A stretch of 64,000 bases of DNA, from NCBI GenBank assembly GCA_021824175.1, contig JAKALP010000027.1, positions 1 to 64,000 of the forward strand, written 5' to 3'. The position numbers and the translations under genes are program-made. The notes beneath the pieces are model-generated. The model saw only the letters and a program-made list of their open reading frames with translations. It ran no database searches and had not been told where the DNA came from. Below are positions 19,814 to 28,357 of this stretch, in pieces; the first letter of the stretch is position 1; the number at the start of each line of letters is the position of its first letter. This DNA comes from Deltaproteobacteria bacterium. Lineage in GTDB: Bacteria > Desulfobacterota > Desulfobacteria > Desulfobacterales > Desulfosarcinaceae.

Positions 19814-20293
19814 TTACACCGCGTCAGCGCCAAGCAAGACCACGCACATGGCCGCCATACCGTCACCGCCGCCCACAAACCCCAATCCTTCGGTAGTAGT
19901 AGCCTTAATGTTGATCCGATCGGGTGTAGTTCGCATTGCCGCAGCCATGGTCTGAGCCATGGTTGTGTAATGGGCGGACAGCTTGGGTGCCTGGGCGAAT
20001 ATGGTGGCGTCGGCATTGATCAGCGCATGGCCTTTCTCACGCACCATCTGGTAACTTCGCTCCAAAAGCCGGATACTGTAAATTCCCTTGAATCGCGGGT
20101 CGCTATCGGGAAAGTGAACCCCGATATCGCCCAACCCGGCCGCGCCCAGGAGCGCATCACACAGGGCGTGCACCAGAACGTCGGCATCCGAGTGTCCCAA
20201 CAACCCCTTGTCAAAGGGGATGGTCACGCCACCCAATACAAGCGGCCGGCCAACCACCAAACGATGAACGTCATATCCAGTTCCGATACGCAT
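19814..20293 (-). CDS. ispF: 2-C-methyl-D-erythritol 2,4-cyclodiphosphate synthase
   Basis: Fifth step of the MEP isoprenoid pathway. The 159-residue protein shows GTGYDVHRL (D and H metal ligands), GHSDADVLVHALCDALLGAAG, and the C-terminal KATTTEGLGFVGGGDG. Family members are close to 160 residues, supporting the ATG at 20293 over the frame's upstream start at 20338. It is first in a run with uvrB, uvrC and mdh, 33 bases before uvrB. Confidence 0.96.
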   Translation of the reverse strand: MRIGTGYDVHRLVVGRPLVLGGVTIPFDKGLLGHSDADVLVHALCDALLGAAGLGDIGVHFPDSDPRFKGIYSIRLLERSYQMVREKGHALINADATIFAQAPKLSAHYTTMAQTMAAAMRTTPDRINIKATTTEGLGFVGGGDGMAAMCVVLLGADAV

Positions 20294-20365
20294 GCAGTCT
20301 CCAAAATCTCCATACCAAAATCTAAGAAGCCATTTCAAAACCTTCTATCAGGCTCGCGGACGCGA

Positions 20366-20417
20366 CGGACCGATAGATTCAACCGCAGGAATACATTCAA
20401 TTGAACCTATCGGTCCG
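20366..20417. repeat. 17-bp inverted repeat upstream of ispF
   Basis: Arms 20366-20382 and 20401-20417 pair with one mismatch (CGGACCGATAG...CTATCGGTCCG) around an 18-base loop. It lies between the cyclase stop and the ispF start, and could be a terminator for the cyclase gene, a leader structure or an operator. No U-run follows. Confidence 0.45.
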
Positions 20418-20457
20418 ACAAAGGATTTGAGCCCGCGGGAGAATTTTGAGAAGGCTT

Positions 20458-21387
20458 CTATGCAAACAGCACCGAGTAGGCTTGAATCGGCTCAGCCATC
20501 CCTTTGGCATGGATGGGCGTTCGCGGTGTGGCTTTGATTTCATCTTGGATAATGAATTGAGTGTATTCGGAAAGCACCACCTCACCGGGCAATGCGGCCG
20601 CGCAGAGCCGCGAGGCCACGTTCACAGTATCACCGATGACAGAGTAACTCATGGTGCGGCTGGATCCAATATAGCCGGCCACCACTGGGCCGGTGTTTAT
20701 GCCGATGCCCACTTCGATGGGGGGTGCGCCACGGGCAGCGCGATCAAAGTTGAAGTTCTCCATGGCGCGTTGAATGTCCCGCGCCGCTCGTACCGCCCGC
20801 ACCGGATCGTCATCATGGCTGACGGGAGCTCCCCAGATCACCATCATACCATCGCCCATGAACTTGTCCACGGTTCCTTCGTAGCGAAACACGATTTCCA
20901 CCAAAAGCTCGAAATAGCTGTTGAGCATAGACAAGAGCTGGGTTGCTTCCACCTGATTGCTGATCGCCGTAAACCCTCTGATATCCACAAACATCACCGT
21001 GACAACACGCGATTCCCCCCCTTGCCGGACCAGCAGCTGTCCGTTGACCACCATTTCCGCCAAATCGGGGGAAAGCAGCCGACGAAATTTTTCGCGCGTG
21101 GCGGCATCTCGCTCCATTTTCTCCGCTGCTTTTTTGCGTTCATTCATAGTGAACTGGGCATGCGATCCGAATATAGCGAAAAGACATAACACGATCAGGC
21201 GCCCCCAAACATTATTCAGTTTGACGCCCAAGGCTTTTTCAAGAAAATTGTCGTAGGAGAGGAAAAGGGACAAGAACGAATCAAGCAGCCAGTAAATAAC
21301 CGCCAATCCAAACCCGATAAGAACCATGTGGTCGGTGACCACGGTCCGGTTGAGGAGTCCTTTGTCCTTTATGCTATTTAGCGCCAT
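20458..21387 (-). CDS. Membrane-anchored class III adenylate/guanylate cyclase
   Basis: A 309-residue protein. Two hydrophobic helices (about 20-45 and 62-78) anchor it in the inner membrane. A short coiled linker leads to a class III cyclase domain (about 110-300). Metal-binding Asp residues are visible in VTVMFVDIRGF and KFMGDGMMVIWG, and IGDTVNVASRL is the transition-state segment. It would make cAMP or cGMP; the exact nucleotide is not settled by eye. The two-domain cNMP-binding protein at 11.4 kb is a plausible local receiver. Confidence 0.9.
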   Translation of the reverse strand: MALNSIKDKGLLNRTVVTDHMVLIGFGLAVIYWLLDSFLSLFLSYDNFLEKALGVKLNNVWGRLIVLCLFAIFGSHAQFTMNERKKAAEKMERDAATREKFRRLLSPDLAEMVVNGQLLVRQGGESRVVTVMFVDIRGFTAISNQVEATQLLSMLNSYFELLVEIVFRYEGTVDKFMGDGMMVIWGAPVSHDDDPVRAVRAARDIQRAMENFNFDRAARGAPPIEVGIGINTGPVVAGYIGSSRTMSYSVIGDTVNVASRLCAAALPGEVVLSEYTQFIIQDEIKATPRTPIHAKGMAEPIQAYSVLFA

Positions 21388-21655
21388 TGCTGACTTATCG
21401 TAAACGGTATCGAAGCCTAAGAAGATTCACCATAACTAAGGTCTGTCCAGGATTGGAACTTGAGATATTCCAAGGCCTTTCTCTAGAATGAAGCAAGCTA
21501 CACCGGCCACAACTATTTTTCAAGCGCGATATGCGGCCACCACAGCTCTTCACAAGTCGAACCTGGCCAGTGGCCTTCAACCCATGCGGACGCCGCCCGT
21601 GAACCCTTGCAACCGCGCAATAAAACTTGACAAATCAGAAGCTTTATGACGAAAA

Positions 21656-23602
21656 ATGAGGGCTGAAAGACAACTCAACTCACCAATGGCACGCCCTGGC
21701 AAGAGGGGGGCGGGGAGAGTCAAATTGGCTGCGCCGGATGATATTCGCTCCACCGAAAGGCTGCTTAATCTCATTCGAAATCCATCGCCCCTGACCACCG
21801 CTGATTCCACGACTAAGCGCGGGCATCGCGGGCCAGGCCCTGGCAAAGCGCCACGGGTTCGGTCCATACCGCGTAAAAAGAAATTCACCGTGGGAGTGGA
21901 TATCGGCCATACCTATCTGCGTATCGCTAAGACCGGCCAAACCGCCGACAACGAGCTCGAACTTCTGGATTACCTCGAGATTCCTCTCAACAAGCAGGTG
22001 TCACTCAAAGATCCGGATATTCTGGAACGCCTCAAGGCCGGCCTTGAGCAGATCTGCGGCGACGACACGAATTGTGATATTTGGAGCGCCATACCGGCGG
22101 CCAAAGTGGAAACGCGCCACCTGCTGATTCCCAAGCTGCCGCGGAAACAGATTGCCAATGCCGTCTTTTGGTCTTTTACCAAGAAAGTGGAATTTAATGC
22201 CCAAGAAGAGACGCTGGATTATGAACTTTTGGGCGACACCCTTGATGGCGGAACAAAAAAGACTGAGGTTCTGGCATTTAAAACCCCTAAGACTGAAACC
22301 GCTGAATTAAAGTCCGTTTTTGAGCAAATTGGTTATCCCCTCAGAGGCATTACCGTTGCGCCTTTCGCGATTCAAAACCTGTTTAGATCCAATATCATTA
22401 CTCCTGAAGAAAAAGATGTATGCTGCCTTTTTGTCGGGCGCGACTGGACTCGCATCGCCGTCTACAGCAACGGCCATCTGATGCTCTCCAGGGGCATTAA
22501 AGCAGGCATGCGCAGCATGGTGGAAGCGATTGATATCGCGTTGCGCAAAAACGAAGGCCACTGGCAGGAAGACGGGGAGGCCGTTCATGAGATCAGCAAT
22601 CCCGACGGGACCAAACCCAACGCTGCCATGCAGACCTTGGCCCAGAAAAAATTCTTTGAGTTGATGGCCGCCAAAGGTGATCGCGGCAATCCCTCCGCAG
22701 CGGAAGAGCGCCAAGAACAGCTCCGAGTATTTGAGATGATTTTGCCAGCTCTGGAGCGGCTGATCCGCCAAGTGGAGCGAACCTTCGAACACTTTTCCAC
22801 AAACTTTCATAGTGAAGGCGCCCGCCGCATCTACCTCTCCGGACGTATCACTGCCAACGCCATGATCGTCAACCATTTCAGCCGGCAACTGGACATGCCC
22901 GTGGAAGTGATGAATCCTTTCACACCGGATTCTCCATTTGTGAGGCCGGTCAATATTCCCGAAACCCAGGAGGAGCGCGAAAGTTACGTTCCAGCCATCG
23001 GATTGGCGATTTCACGCAAGGGGATGACCCCCAACTGCCTGTTCACCCATCAGATGAAAGATCAAGAGGAAGATATCCGTCGGTTTAATATGCGGGTGCT
23101 GACCGGTTGCATTGCCTGCCTGGTAGTTTTCATAGGCCTTTTTTCTTGGCAGGAACGGCATTTGGACGCCAAACGCACGCAGATCGAACGGTTGAATCAA
23201 CAGCTGGCCGCCTATAATCCGCCGGCGGAAAAAGAGGTCTTGCTGGCTCTTTACTCCCAAACCCAGAAGAAGCAGCAAGCCTTTCACAAAATCGTTCAGC
23301 GCTATGCGCCGGTGGCGGTGCTCAGCGAATTGGCCCAAATTACCCCCTCCAATGTGCGACTGATCGCGGTTAATGCCGACTTCGGCCACCAAACCGCCAA
23401 AGGCAAGGCCGACTCCCGCCAGGTGATGGTCGAAGGAATCATCTTCGGTGCGCCTGAAAGCCTGGAGACCGCACTGACCAGCTACTTGCTCAGCATCCAT
23501 AATTCACATATTTTCAACAAACCTTCGCTTTTGAAAAAAAACCAAGAGTTCTACAACGGGCAGGAAGTATTGCGCTTCCGGGCCAGGATGGAGCTAATCT
23601 GA
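21656..23602 (+). CDS. MshI-like PilM-PilN fusion, type IV pilus assembly
   Basis: A 648-residue protein that joins an actin-like PilM domain (about 75-430, starting FTVGVDIGHTYLRIAK) to a single membrane helix (about 480-497) and a periplasmic PilN-like coiled-coil and fold (500-648). MshI of MSHA pili has the same combination, whereas Pil systems encode the two parts as separate genes. It would form the cytoplasmic-inner membrane ring under the secretin. The first 70 residues are basic and low in order, so a later start is possible; no good ribosome site marks 21656. First gene of the pilus locus. Confidence 0.82.
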   Translation: MRAERQLNSPMARPGKRGAGRVKLAAPDDIRSTERLLNLIRNPSPLTTADSTTKRGHRGPGPGKAPRVRSIPRKKKFTVGVDIGHTYLRIAKTGQTADNELELLDYLEIPLNKQVSLKDPDILERLKAGLEQICGDDTNCDIWSAIPAAKVETRHLLIPKLPRKQIANAVFWSFTKKVEFNAQEETLDYELLGDTLDGGTKKTEVLAFKTPKTETAELKSVFEQIGYPLRGITVAPFAIQNLFRSNIITPEEKDVCCLFVGRDWTRIAVYSNGHLMLSRGIKAGMRSMVEAIDIALRKNEGHWQEDGEAVHEISNPDGTKPNAAMQTLAQKKFFELMAAKGDRGNPSAAEERQEQLRVFEMILPALERLIRQVERTFEHFSTNFHSEGARRIYLSGRITANAMIVNHFSRQLDMPVEVMNPFTPDSPFVRPVNIPETQEERESYVPAIGLAISRKGMTPNCLFTHQMKDQEEDIRRFNMRVLTGCIACLVVFIGLFSWQERHLDAKRTQIERLNQQLAAYNPPAEKEVLLALYSQTQKKQQAFHKIVQRYAPVAVLSELAQITPSNVRLIAVNADFGHQTAKGKADSRQVMVEGIIFGAPESLETALTSYLLSIHNSHIFNKPSLLKKNQEFYNGQEVLRFRARMELI

Positions 23603-23686
23603 TGGCCCGCATAATGAAGACCATGCTCCTTGATTCATATTTTGAAAATACTTTCACCCGGCGCGACTCCAGGGCATGGACACTGT

Positions 23687-24214
23687 ATGGCAGCTTTTAA
23701 AATCCATTCCAGCAATCTACTTTACATCGGCATCTGCGCGCTTGGCATGCTGGCATTTGCCATGGTTGGTATTTTCCCCAATATGTCGGCGTCCCGTCAA
23801 CTGGACGAGGAACTCGTACTTCTTAACCAAAAGGTTCAAGCCCAAGAGCTGCTCTATCCCATATATATAGAACTCATGCGGCAGTTCCGCCAGCAAGCGC
23901 CCGAAAATCTCGCCCTGCCCCAAAGCAGTAAAGTAGCAAAGAGTAAAATCGCCGATCTCACTCCCAAGTTTGCGGAGCTGGCGCGGCTCAGTGAAGTGCA
24001 TTTTGAACGAGCCACGCCGGATCCCATCAGTTACCAGGAAGAGACCGGCAAAATCACGATGAATGTCTCTTTCAGCGGTGATTTCTTCAACTTTCGAAAA
24101 CTTCTGATGAATATATGTAAAATGGATCTGATCAACTCCATCGAAGAAATGAACGTGGGCGTTGATGGCAATATTAAACGGCTTCAGCTCAAATTGCTTG
24201 TGGATCAAGAATAG
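23687..24214 (+). CDS. MshJ/PilO-like inner-membrane pilus alignment protein
   Basis: A 175-residue protein with one N-terminal membrane helix (LLYIGICALGMLAFAMVGIF) and a periplasmic coiled coil plus ferredoxin-like fold, as in PilO and MshJ. It pairs with the PilN part of the upstream gene. The start is uncertain. A separate frame starts at 23602 in TGATG overlap with the MshI stop, runs 32 codons and ends at TTT TAA A, exactly where this frame continues (see findings). The frame also opens at a TTG at 23630. Confidence 0.75.
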   Translation: MAAFKIHSSNLLYIGICALGMLAFAMVGIFPNMSASRQLDEELVLLNQKVQAQELLYPIYIELMRQFRQQAPENLALPQSSKVAKSKIADLTPKFAELARLSEVHFERATPDPISYQEETGKITMNVSFSGDFFNFRKLLMNICKMDLINSIEEMNVGVDGNIKRLQLKLLVDQE

Positions 24215-24254
24215 CGCCGATGACGCAAGGCGCACAGGAAGGCAGAAATAACCC

Positions 24255-24767
24255 ATGACCACGCGCGAAAAAATCATAGTCGGCGTTATGTGCCTGACCA
24301 TAGCATACGGCGCCTATGATCTGATGGGCCCCCGCGCCTCCAAAAAACCAAACGCCAAACCGGAAAGCAACACGATGGAGGAACAGCGAAAATTCGCGGC
24401 GGAGGTGACCCAAAAAATGGCCTCGGGTAAATTGAGCCAGGCCTATCAATATCTGGTCCAGCAAGCCGGCGCGGATTGGACCAAAGATCCCTTCATTCCA
24501 TCCACCCAACCGTTGAAGCAACAGGCTCCGTCCGCGCAGTCGGCTGAAAAGAAGGATCAGGAAAGCAAAAAACCGATGTTCGTCTTCACTGGTTTTTTAC
24601 AACTGGGAGAAACCAAAATAGCGGTGATCAATGGCGTGGAATATGCCGTCGGAGATTCGCTGGGGGTCGATGGATATTACCTGCGCAGTGTATCCGCGGA
24701 TAAGGTGGTCATTGGCCGGACCGATGGTTCCGAAACGATCCATTTGACCCTTAACGAATTTGAATAG
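24255..24767 (+). CDS. MshK/PilP/GspC-like periplasmic pilus protein
   Basis: A 170-residue protein with a short N-terminal hydrophobic anchor (IIVGVMCLTIAYGAYDLMG), a disordered linker rich in Lys, Gln and Pro, and a C-terminal beta domain (FTGFLQLGETKIAVINGVEYAVGDSL...VVIGR). That domain is the HR/PilP fold that docks the inner-membrane ring to the secretin. It sits between the PilO-like gene and the secretin gene, which is the expected position for MshK or PilP. Confidence 0.72.
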   Translation: MTTREKIIVGVMCLTIAYGAYDLMGPRASKKPNAKPESNTMEEQRKFAAEVTQKMASGKLSQAYQYLVQQAGADWTKDPFIPSTQPLKQQAPSAQSAEKKDQESKKPMFVFTGFLQLGETKIAVINGVEYAVGDSLGVDGYYLRSVSADKVVIGRTDGSETIHLTLNEFE

Positions 24768-24801
24768 ATAATTTAGCCCACTCTTTCGATTGGATACGAT
24801 T

Positions 24802-26379
24802 ATGACAAGCTGCCATCAAAAAATAATGAGAAACTTGGGTGCCCTGATGGTCGTCCTTTGGGTATTGAGTTGCGCCTCCAGCCCAACACCTCAGGAAAAA
24901 AACATGCAAGAAATTGAGCAGTGGCAGAAGAAAGCGGAGGAGAGCAAAGGGTATTCACCCACGCCCCGCGATCGAAGCTTTGAATTGCAGCCCAAAAAGA
25001 TAGAAACCATCACCCCCGCGTCGGATAGTAGCCAATCCCGTCGGGCCCTGCCGACGCGCAAAATCAGCATGAAGATGCACATGACCGATGTGCCGGTGTT
25101 GCTGCGCGCCCTGGCTCGTTCAGTAGATTTAAACATCATGATCAACGAAGGGGTTTCGGGCAAAATCAGCATCAATGTCAATGATGCCCAATGGGACAAA
25201 GTCTTCACCGGCATCCTCAACTCCCAGGGCCTGAGCTATGAATGGGAAGGCGACATTGTGCGCATCATCACCATCGAAGACCGCGACCGCCATCTTAAAA
25301 ATCTTGAAGCCGAAGAGAAGATCATGGCCAAAAAGCGGGAGCTGCAGATTCAAGGCCCGCTGGTCACCAAAATCATTCCCGTTGATTTCGCGCAGGCGGA
25401 CAAACTGAAGGAGAGCGTAGAGAAAGTGTTAACCACTAAAAAACCGGGTGAGCCGGTCGGAACCATCATGGTGGATAAACACACCAACTCCTTGATTGTG
25501 CAAGCCACGGCCTCGGACATTGAACAGATCATCGCCATGGTCACGGAACTGGATCGCCCCACGCCCCAGATTCTGATCGAGGCCTTCATCGTCGAAACCA
25601 GCAGCCGCACGGCCCGTGAACTGGGCGTGACCTGGGGCGGCCTTTACGCCAATAGCGGCCAGAACGCCTGGATTGCGGCCACACCGGTCACTCAGGTCAC
25701 GGGTGTCAAGCCGGGCGCCGTGGATCCTACGGCCGGCGCGGGCATTACGTTTCCGGCCAATCTGAACAACGCCACCCAAGAGGGCACCGGCATGGCCCTG
25801 GGCGTGATCACCCAAGGTACCAATGGTATCCTGGCCATGGAACTGTCAGCGCTTGAGGAAGCAGGCAAATTAAACATCCTCTCCAGCCCCTCGATCACCA
25901 CTCTGGACAATACCAAGGCCGTCATTGAAAGCGGTGACGAAGTGCCCATTCCAGTCCAGACCCGTGATACCCTCAACGTCCTTTACAAACAAGCGCTGTT
26001 AAGTTTGGAGGTCACTCCCCATGTAATTCAGGAAGATGCCTTGAAGCTGGAAGTCGTCACCACCAAGAACGAAGTAGACTTTACCCGCACCGTGTTGACT
26101 TATCCGACTATTGTTTCAAAAAAAGCGGAAACCAATGTGCTGCTGTTTGACGGCCAGACTATGGTGATCGGCGGATTGAAGAAAAACACCAACCAAAACG
26201 CCGAAGCCGGCGTGCCCTGGCTGAGCAAAATCCCGCTATTGGGTTACCTTTTTAAAAACGATGGGCGCAGCGAACAAAACCAGGAGTTGCTAATATTCAT
26301 TACGCCTCGGATTCTCAAAGCGCGTCCTGGCGCCGGGGCGCTCAAGCCCGTGCCGGAGGGGGCGGTGCCGAATTCTTGA
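24802..26379 (+). CDS. mshL: MshL-type secretin lipoprotein (PilQ/GspD family)
   Basis: Outer-membrane pore for the pilus. The 525-residue product has a lipoprotein signal ending LWVLSCASS (Cys lipidated), an STN-type domain (VPVLLRALARSVDLNIMINEGVSGKI), one N-domain (TKIIPVDFAQADKL...IIAMVTELDRPTPQI) and the secretin core (LSSPSITTLDNTKAVIESGDEVPI ... VPWLSKIPLLGYLFKNDGRSEQNQELLIFITPRI). It has a single N1-type repeat and no long PilQ AMIN domains, which fits MshL better than PilQ. ATG at 24802; the frame also opens at a TTG at 24790. Confidence 0.88.
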   Translation: MTSCHQKIMRNLGALMVVLWVLSCASSPTPQEKNMQEIEQWQKKAEESKGYSPTPRDRSFELQPKKIETITPASDSSQSRRALPTRKISMKMHMTDVPVLLRALARSVDLNIMINEGVSGKISINVNDAQWDKVFTGILNSQGLSYEWEGDIVRIITIEDRDRHLKNLEAEEKIMAKKRELQIQGPLVTKIIPVDFAQADKLKESVEKVLTTKKPGEPVGTIMVDKHTNSLIVQATASDIEQIIAMVTELDRPTPQILIEAFIVETSSRTARELGVTWGGLYANSGQNAWIAATPVTQVTGVKPGAVDPTAGAGITFPANLNNATQEGTGMALGVITQGTNGILAMELSALEEAGKLNILSSPSITTLDNTKAVIESGDEVPIPVQTRDTLNVLYKQALLSLEVTPHVIQEDALKLEVVTTKNEVDFTRTVLTYPTIVSKKAETNVLLFDGQTMVIGGLKKNTNQNAEAGVPWLSKIPLLGYLFKNDGRSEQNQELLIFITPRILKARPGAGALKPVPEGAVPNS

Positions 26380-26421
26380 AAGATTTCCAACTTTGACGAG
26401 TTCGAAAAAAATCCTTAAGGG

Positions 26422-26492
26422 CGTCATTCCCGCGAAGGCGGGAATCCAGAATCGGCTGAATTTACTGGTTCCCCGCCTTCGCGGGGATGACG
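26422..26492. repeat. REP-like palindrome (CGTCATTCCCGCG family), copy 1
   Basis: Two arms of about 28 bases, CGTCATTCCCGCGAAGGCGG and the mirrored CCGCCTTCGCGGGGATGACG, flank a short spacer. The second copy at 30202-30265 shares the same ends. It lies between mshL and mshM. Confidence 0.8.
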
Positions 26493-26611
26493 TTAACAAA
26501 CATCGTGCGACTTTTGCGAGACCATCAACTTTAAGCGATTTCCAGAGCCCCGAATAATGGTGAAATTGCTGTCCACCCGGCAATTTCTCCAGACACCGCA
26601 AGCAAAACCAT

Positions 26612-28330
26612 ATGGAATATTATACGCTGCTGCAACTCAAGGGGGAACCCTTCTCCAATTCACCGGACCCGGATTACTTCTTTCAATCCCGGCAGCATCA
26701 AACCTGTTTGCAGAAATTGGAACTTGGCGTCCGGCTCAAGCGCGGGCTCAATGTGGTCATCGGCGATGTGGGCACCGGCAAGACCACTATGTGCCGCGAG
26801 CTGATCCGTAAGTTCGCCCAGGACCCCGCCATCGAGACCCATTTACTTCTGGACCCCGCCTTTCCTTCCGCTGAGGAGTTCCTCTCACTTCTCTATGCCA
26901 TGCTCAGCGGCCGCAAGCCCGCCCAGGGCCGGGCCGAACTCCAGATCAAGGAACAGATCAAACAGACTCTGTTTCAAAAAGGGGTGGATCAAAACAAGAT
27001 CATCATGCTGATCATCGATGAGGGGCAGAAAATTTCCTCGCCCTGTTTGGAAGTACTCAGGGAGATGCTCAATTTCGAAACCAACCATTTCAAGCTGCTG
27101 CAGATCGTGATCTTCGCCCAGCCTGAATTTAACGCGATTTTGGCCAAGCATGCCAACTTCGCCGACCGCATCAACCTGCTTCATCACCTGGGCCCCATGA
27201 GTTTCTCCGATACCCGGCGCATGATCTACCACCGGCTCAAGCTGGCCAGCCGTACCCCTAAGCCCAAGGATCTGTTCACCCTACCGGCTTTGTGGGCCAT
27301 CTACCGTTCCACGCACGGTTACCCACGTAAGATTGTTCACCTCTGCCATCAAAGCATGCTGACCATGATCATCCAAAACCAGTCCAAAGCGGGATGGTCC
27401 TTGATCCGCTCCTGCCGTAAGCGAATGGTGGCTCCACAGACGACCCAGCACGGTGCCTGGTTGGCCATCAGTATTGGAATTATAGTCCTGGGCATCATCG
27501 CCGTTCTTTGGTTAAAACAAAGCTACATCACCGGCTCCGATCATTTGCCGGTCCCAGTGCTCAACGTTCCTCCCAAAGAAGCCGATCCCCGTGTGTCCGG
27601 GCAAGAAATCAGCAATTCGCAAATTTACAAAGAAGAGCCGCCGCCGATACCCAATATTTCTGAACCGCCCACTGAACTACCAAAGATAGAAACGGCGATT
27701 GTCCCCATGGTCGAGCCGGCCGTGACAACCGTGCCCAAATTAGCCCAAATCTCCGCGCAACCACCGCAACCCGAACCTCAACCGCAGGCGGCTGTGGCCA
27801 TAACCGAGCAGGCCGCTTCACCCGCAGCCACCACCATCCCCCCTGCCATGATCGGCGAGCTGGCCGTGCGGCCTGGAGACACATTTCTCGGACTGATCCG
27901 CCTGGTGTATGGCAGCAACTCGAACCTTTATCTGCGAACCGTGATTGAAGCCAACCCCCATATCGTCAATCCCAACGCCATTGATTTGAATGACGTGATC
28001 TATTTCCCGGCCATTGTGGCGTCATTGAACCAGACCGCACGAAAAGAAATCCGAGTGCTTCTCGATCAACCGCCGACGCTGGCAGCTGCCCGCTCACGAT
28101 TGGAAAGTCTGCACCAAAAATATCCCATGGCCATGCGTCTGGATGCTTACTGGACCCCCGGCGACGGATTGCGTTTTGCGATCACATCGTCCAAGCATTT
28201 CCCTGATCCTCAAGCCGCCCAACAATGGATGGACAAATTACCGGAAGAGTTAAGGCCCAAAAGCAGCATTCAAAATGGATGGCCCGAAAATGCCGTCATA
28301 TTCTCAATGCAAACATCACAATCAGAGTAA
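26612..28330 (+). CDS. MshM/ExeA-like AAA ATPase with C-terminal LysM domain
   Basis: A 572-residue protein. Residues 1-280 form an ExeA/GspA-type AAA ATPase (NSPDPDYFF; Walker A GDVGTGKTT; Walker B IIMLIIDEGQ). A membrane helix (about 290-308) is followed by a Pro/Glu-rich periplasmic linker, a LysM peptidoglycan-binding domain (about 419-468, VRPGDTFLGLIRLVYGSN) and a C-terminal region of SPOR-like size. ExeA helps insert secretins through the wall, so this ATPase likely positions MshL. In classical MSHA clusters MshM is shorter and is followed by the TPR protein MshN, which is absent here. Confidence 0.8.
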   Translation: MEYYTLLQLKGEPFSNSPDPDYFFQSRQHQTCLQKLELGVRLKRGLNVVIGDVGTGKTTMCRELIRKFAQDPAIETHLLLDPAFPSAEEFLSLLYAMLSGRKPAQGRAELQIKEQIKQTLFQKGVDQNKIIMLIIDEGQKISSPCLEVLREMLNFETNHFKLLQIVIFAQPEFNAILAKHANFADRINLLHHLGPMSFSDTRRMIYHRLKLASRTPKPKDLFTLPALWAIYRSTHGYPRKIVHLCHQSMLTMIIQNQSKAGWSLIRSCRKRMVAPQTTQHGAWLAISIGIIVLGIIAVLWLKQSYITGSDHLPVPVLNVPPKEADPRVSGQEISNSQIYKEEPPPIPNISEPPTELPKIETAIVPMVEPAVTTVPKLAQISAQPPQPEPQPQAAVAITEQAASPAATTIPPAMIGELAVRPGDTFLGLIRLVYGSNSNLYLRTVIEANPHIVNPNAIDLNDVIYFPAIVASLNQTARKEIRVLLDQPPTLAAARSRLESLHQKYPMAMRLDAYWTPGDGLRFAITSSKHFPDPQAAQQWMDKLPEELRPKSSIQNGWPENAVIFSMQTSQSE

Positions 28331-28357
28331 AATCTAAGATGCTGAAGAGGTTATAGC

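Noticed and set aside
24790-26379. A type II secretion system as an alternative to a pilus.
   Set aside because: A PilM-PilN fusion, a MshM-like ATPase and a main prepilin with MSHA order are present, while GspC/GspE/GspK/GspL-specific arrangements are not.
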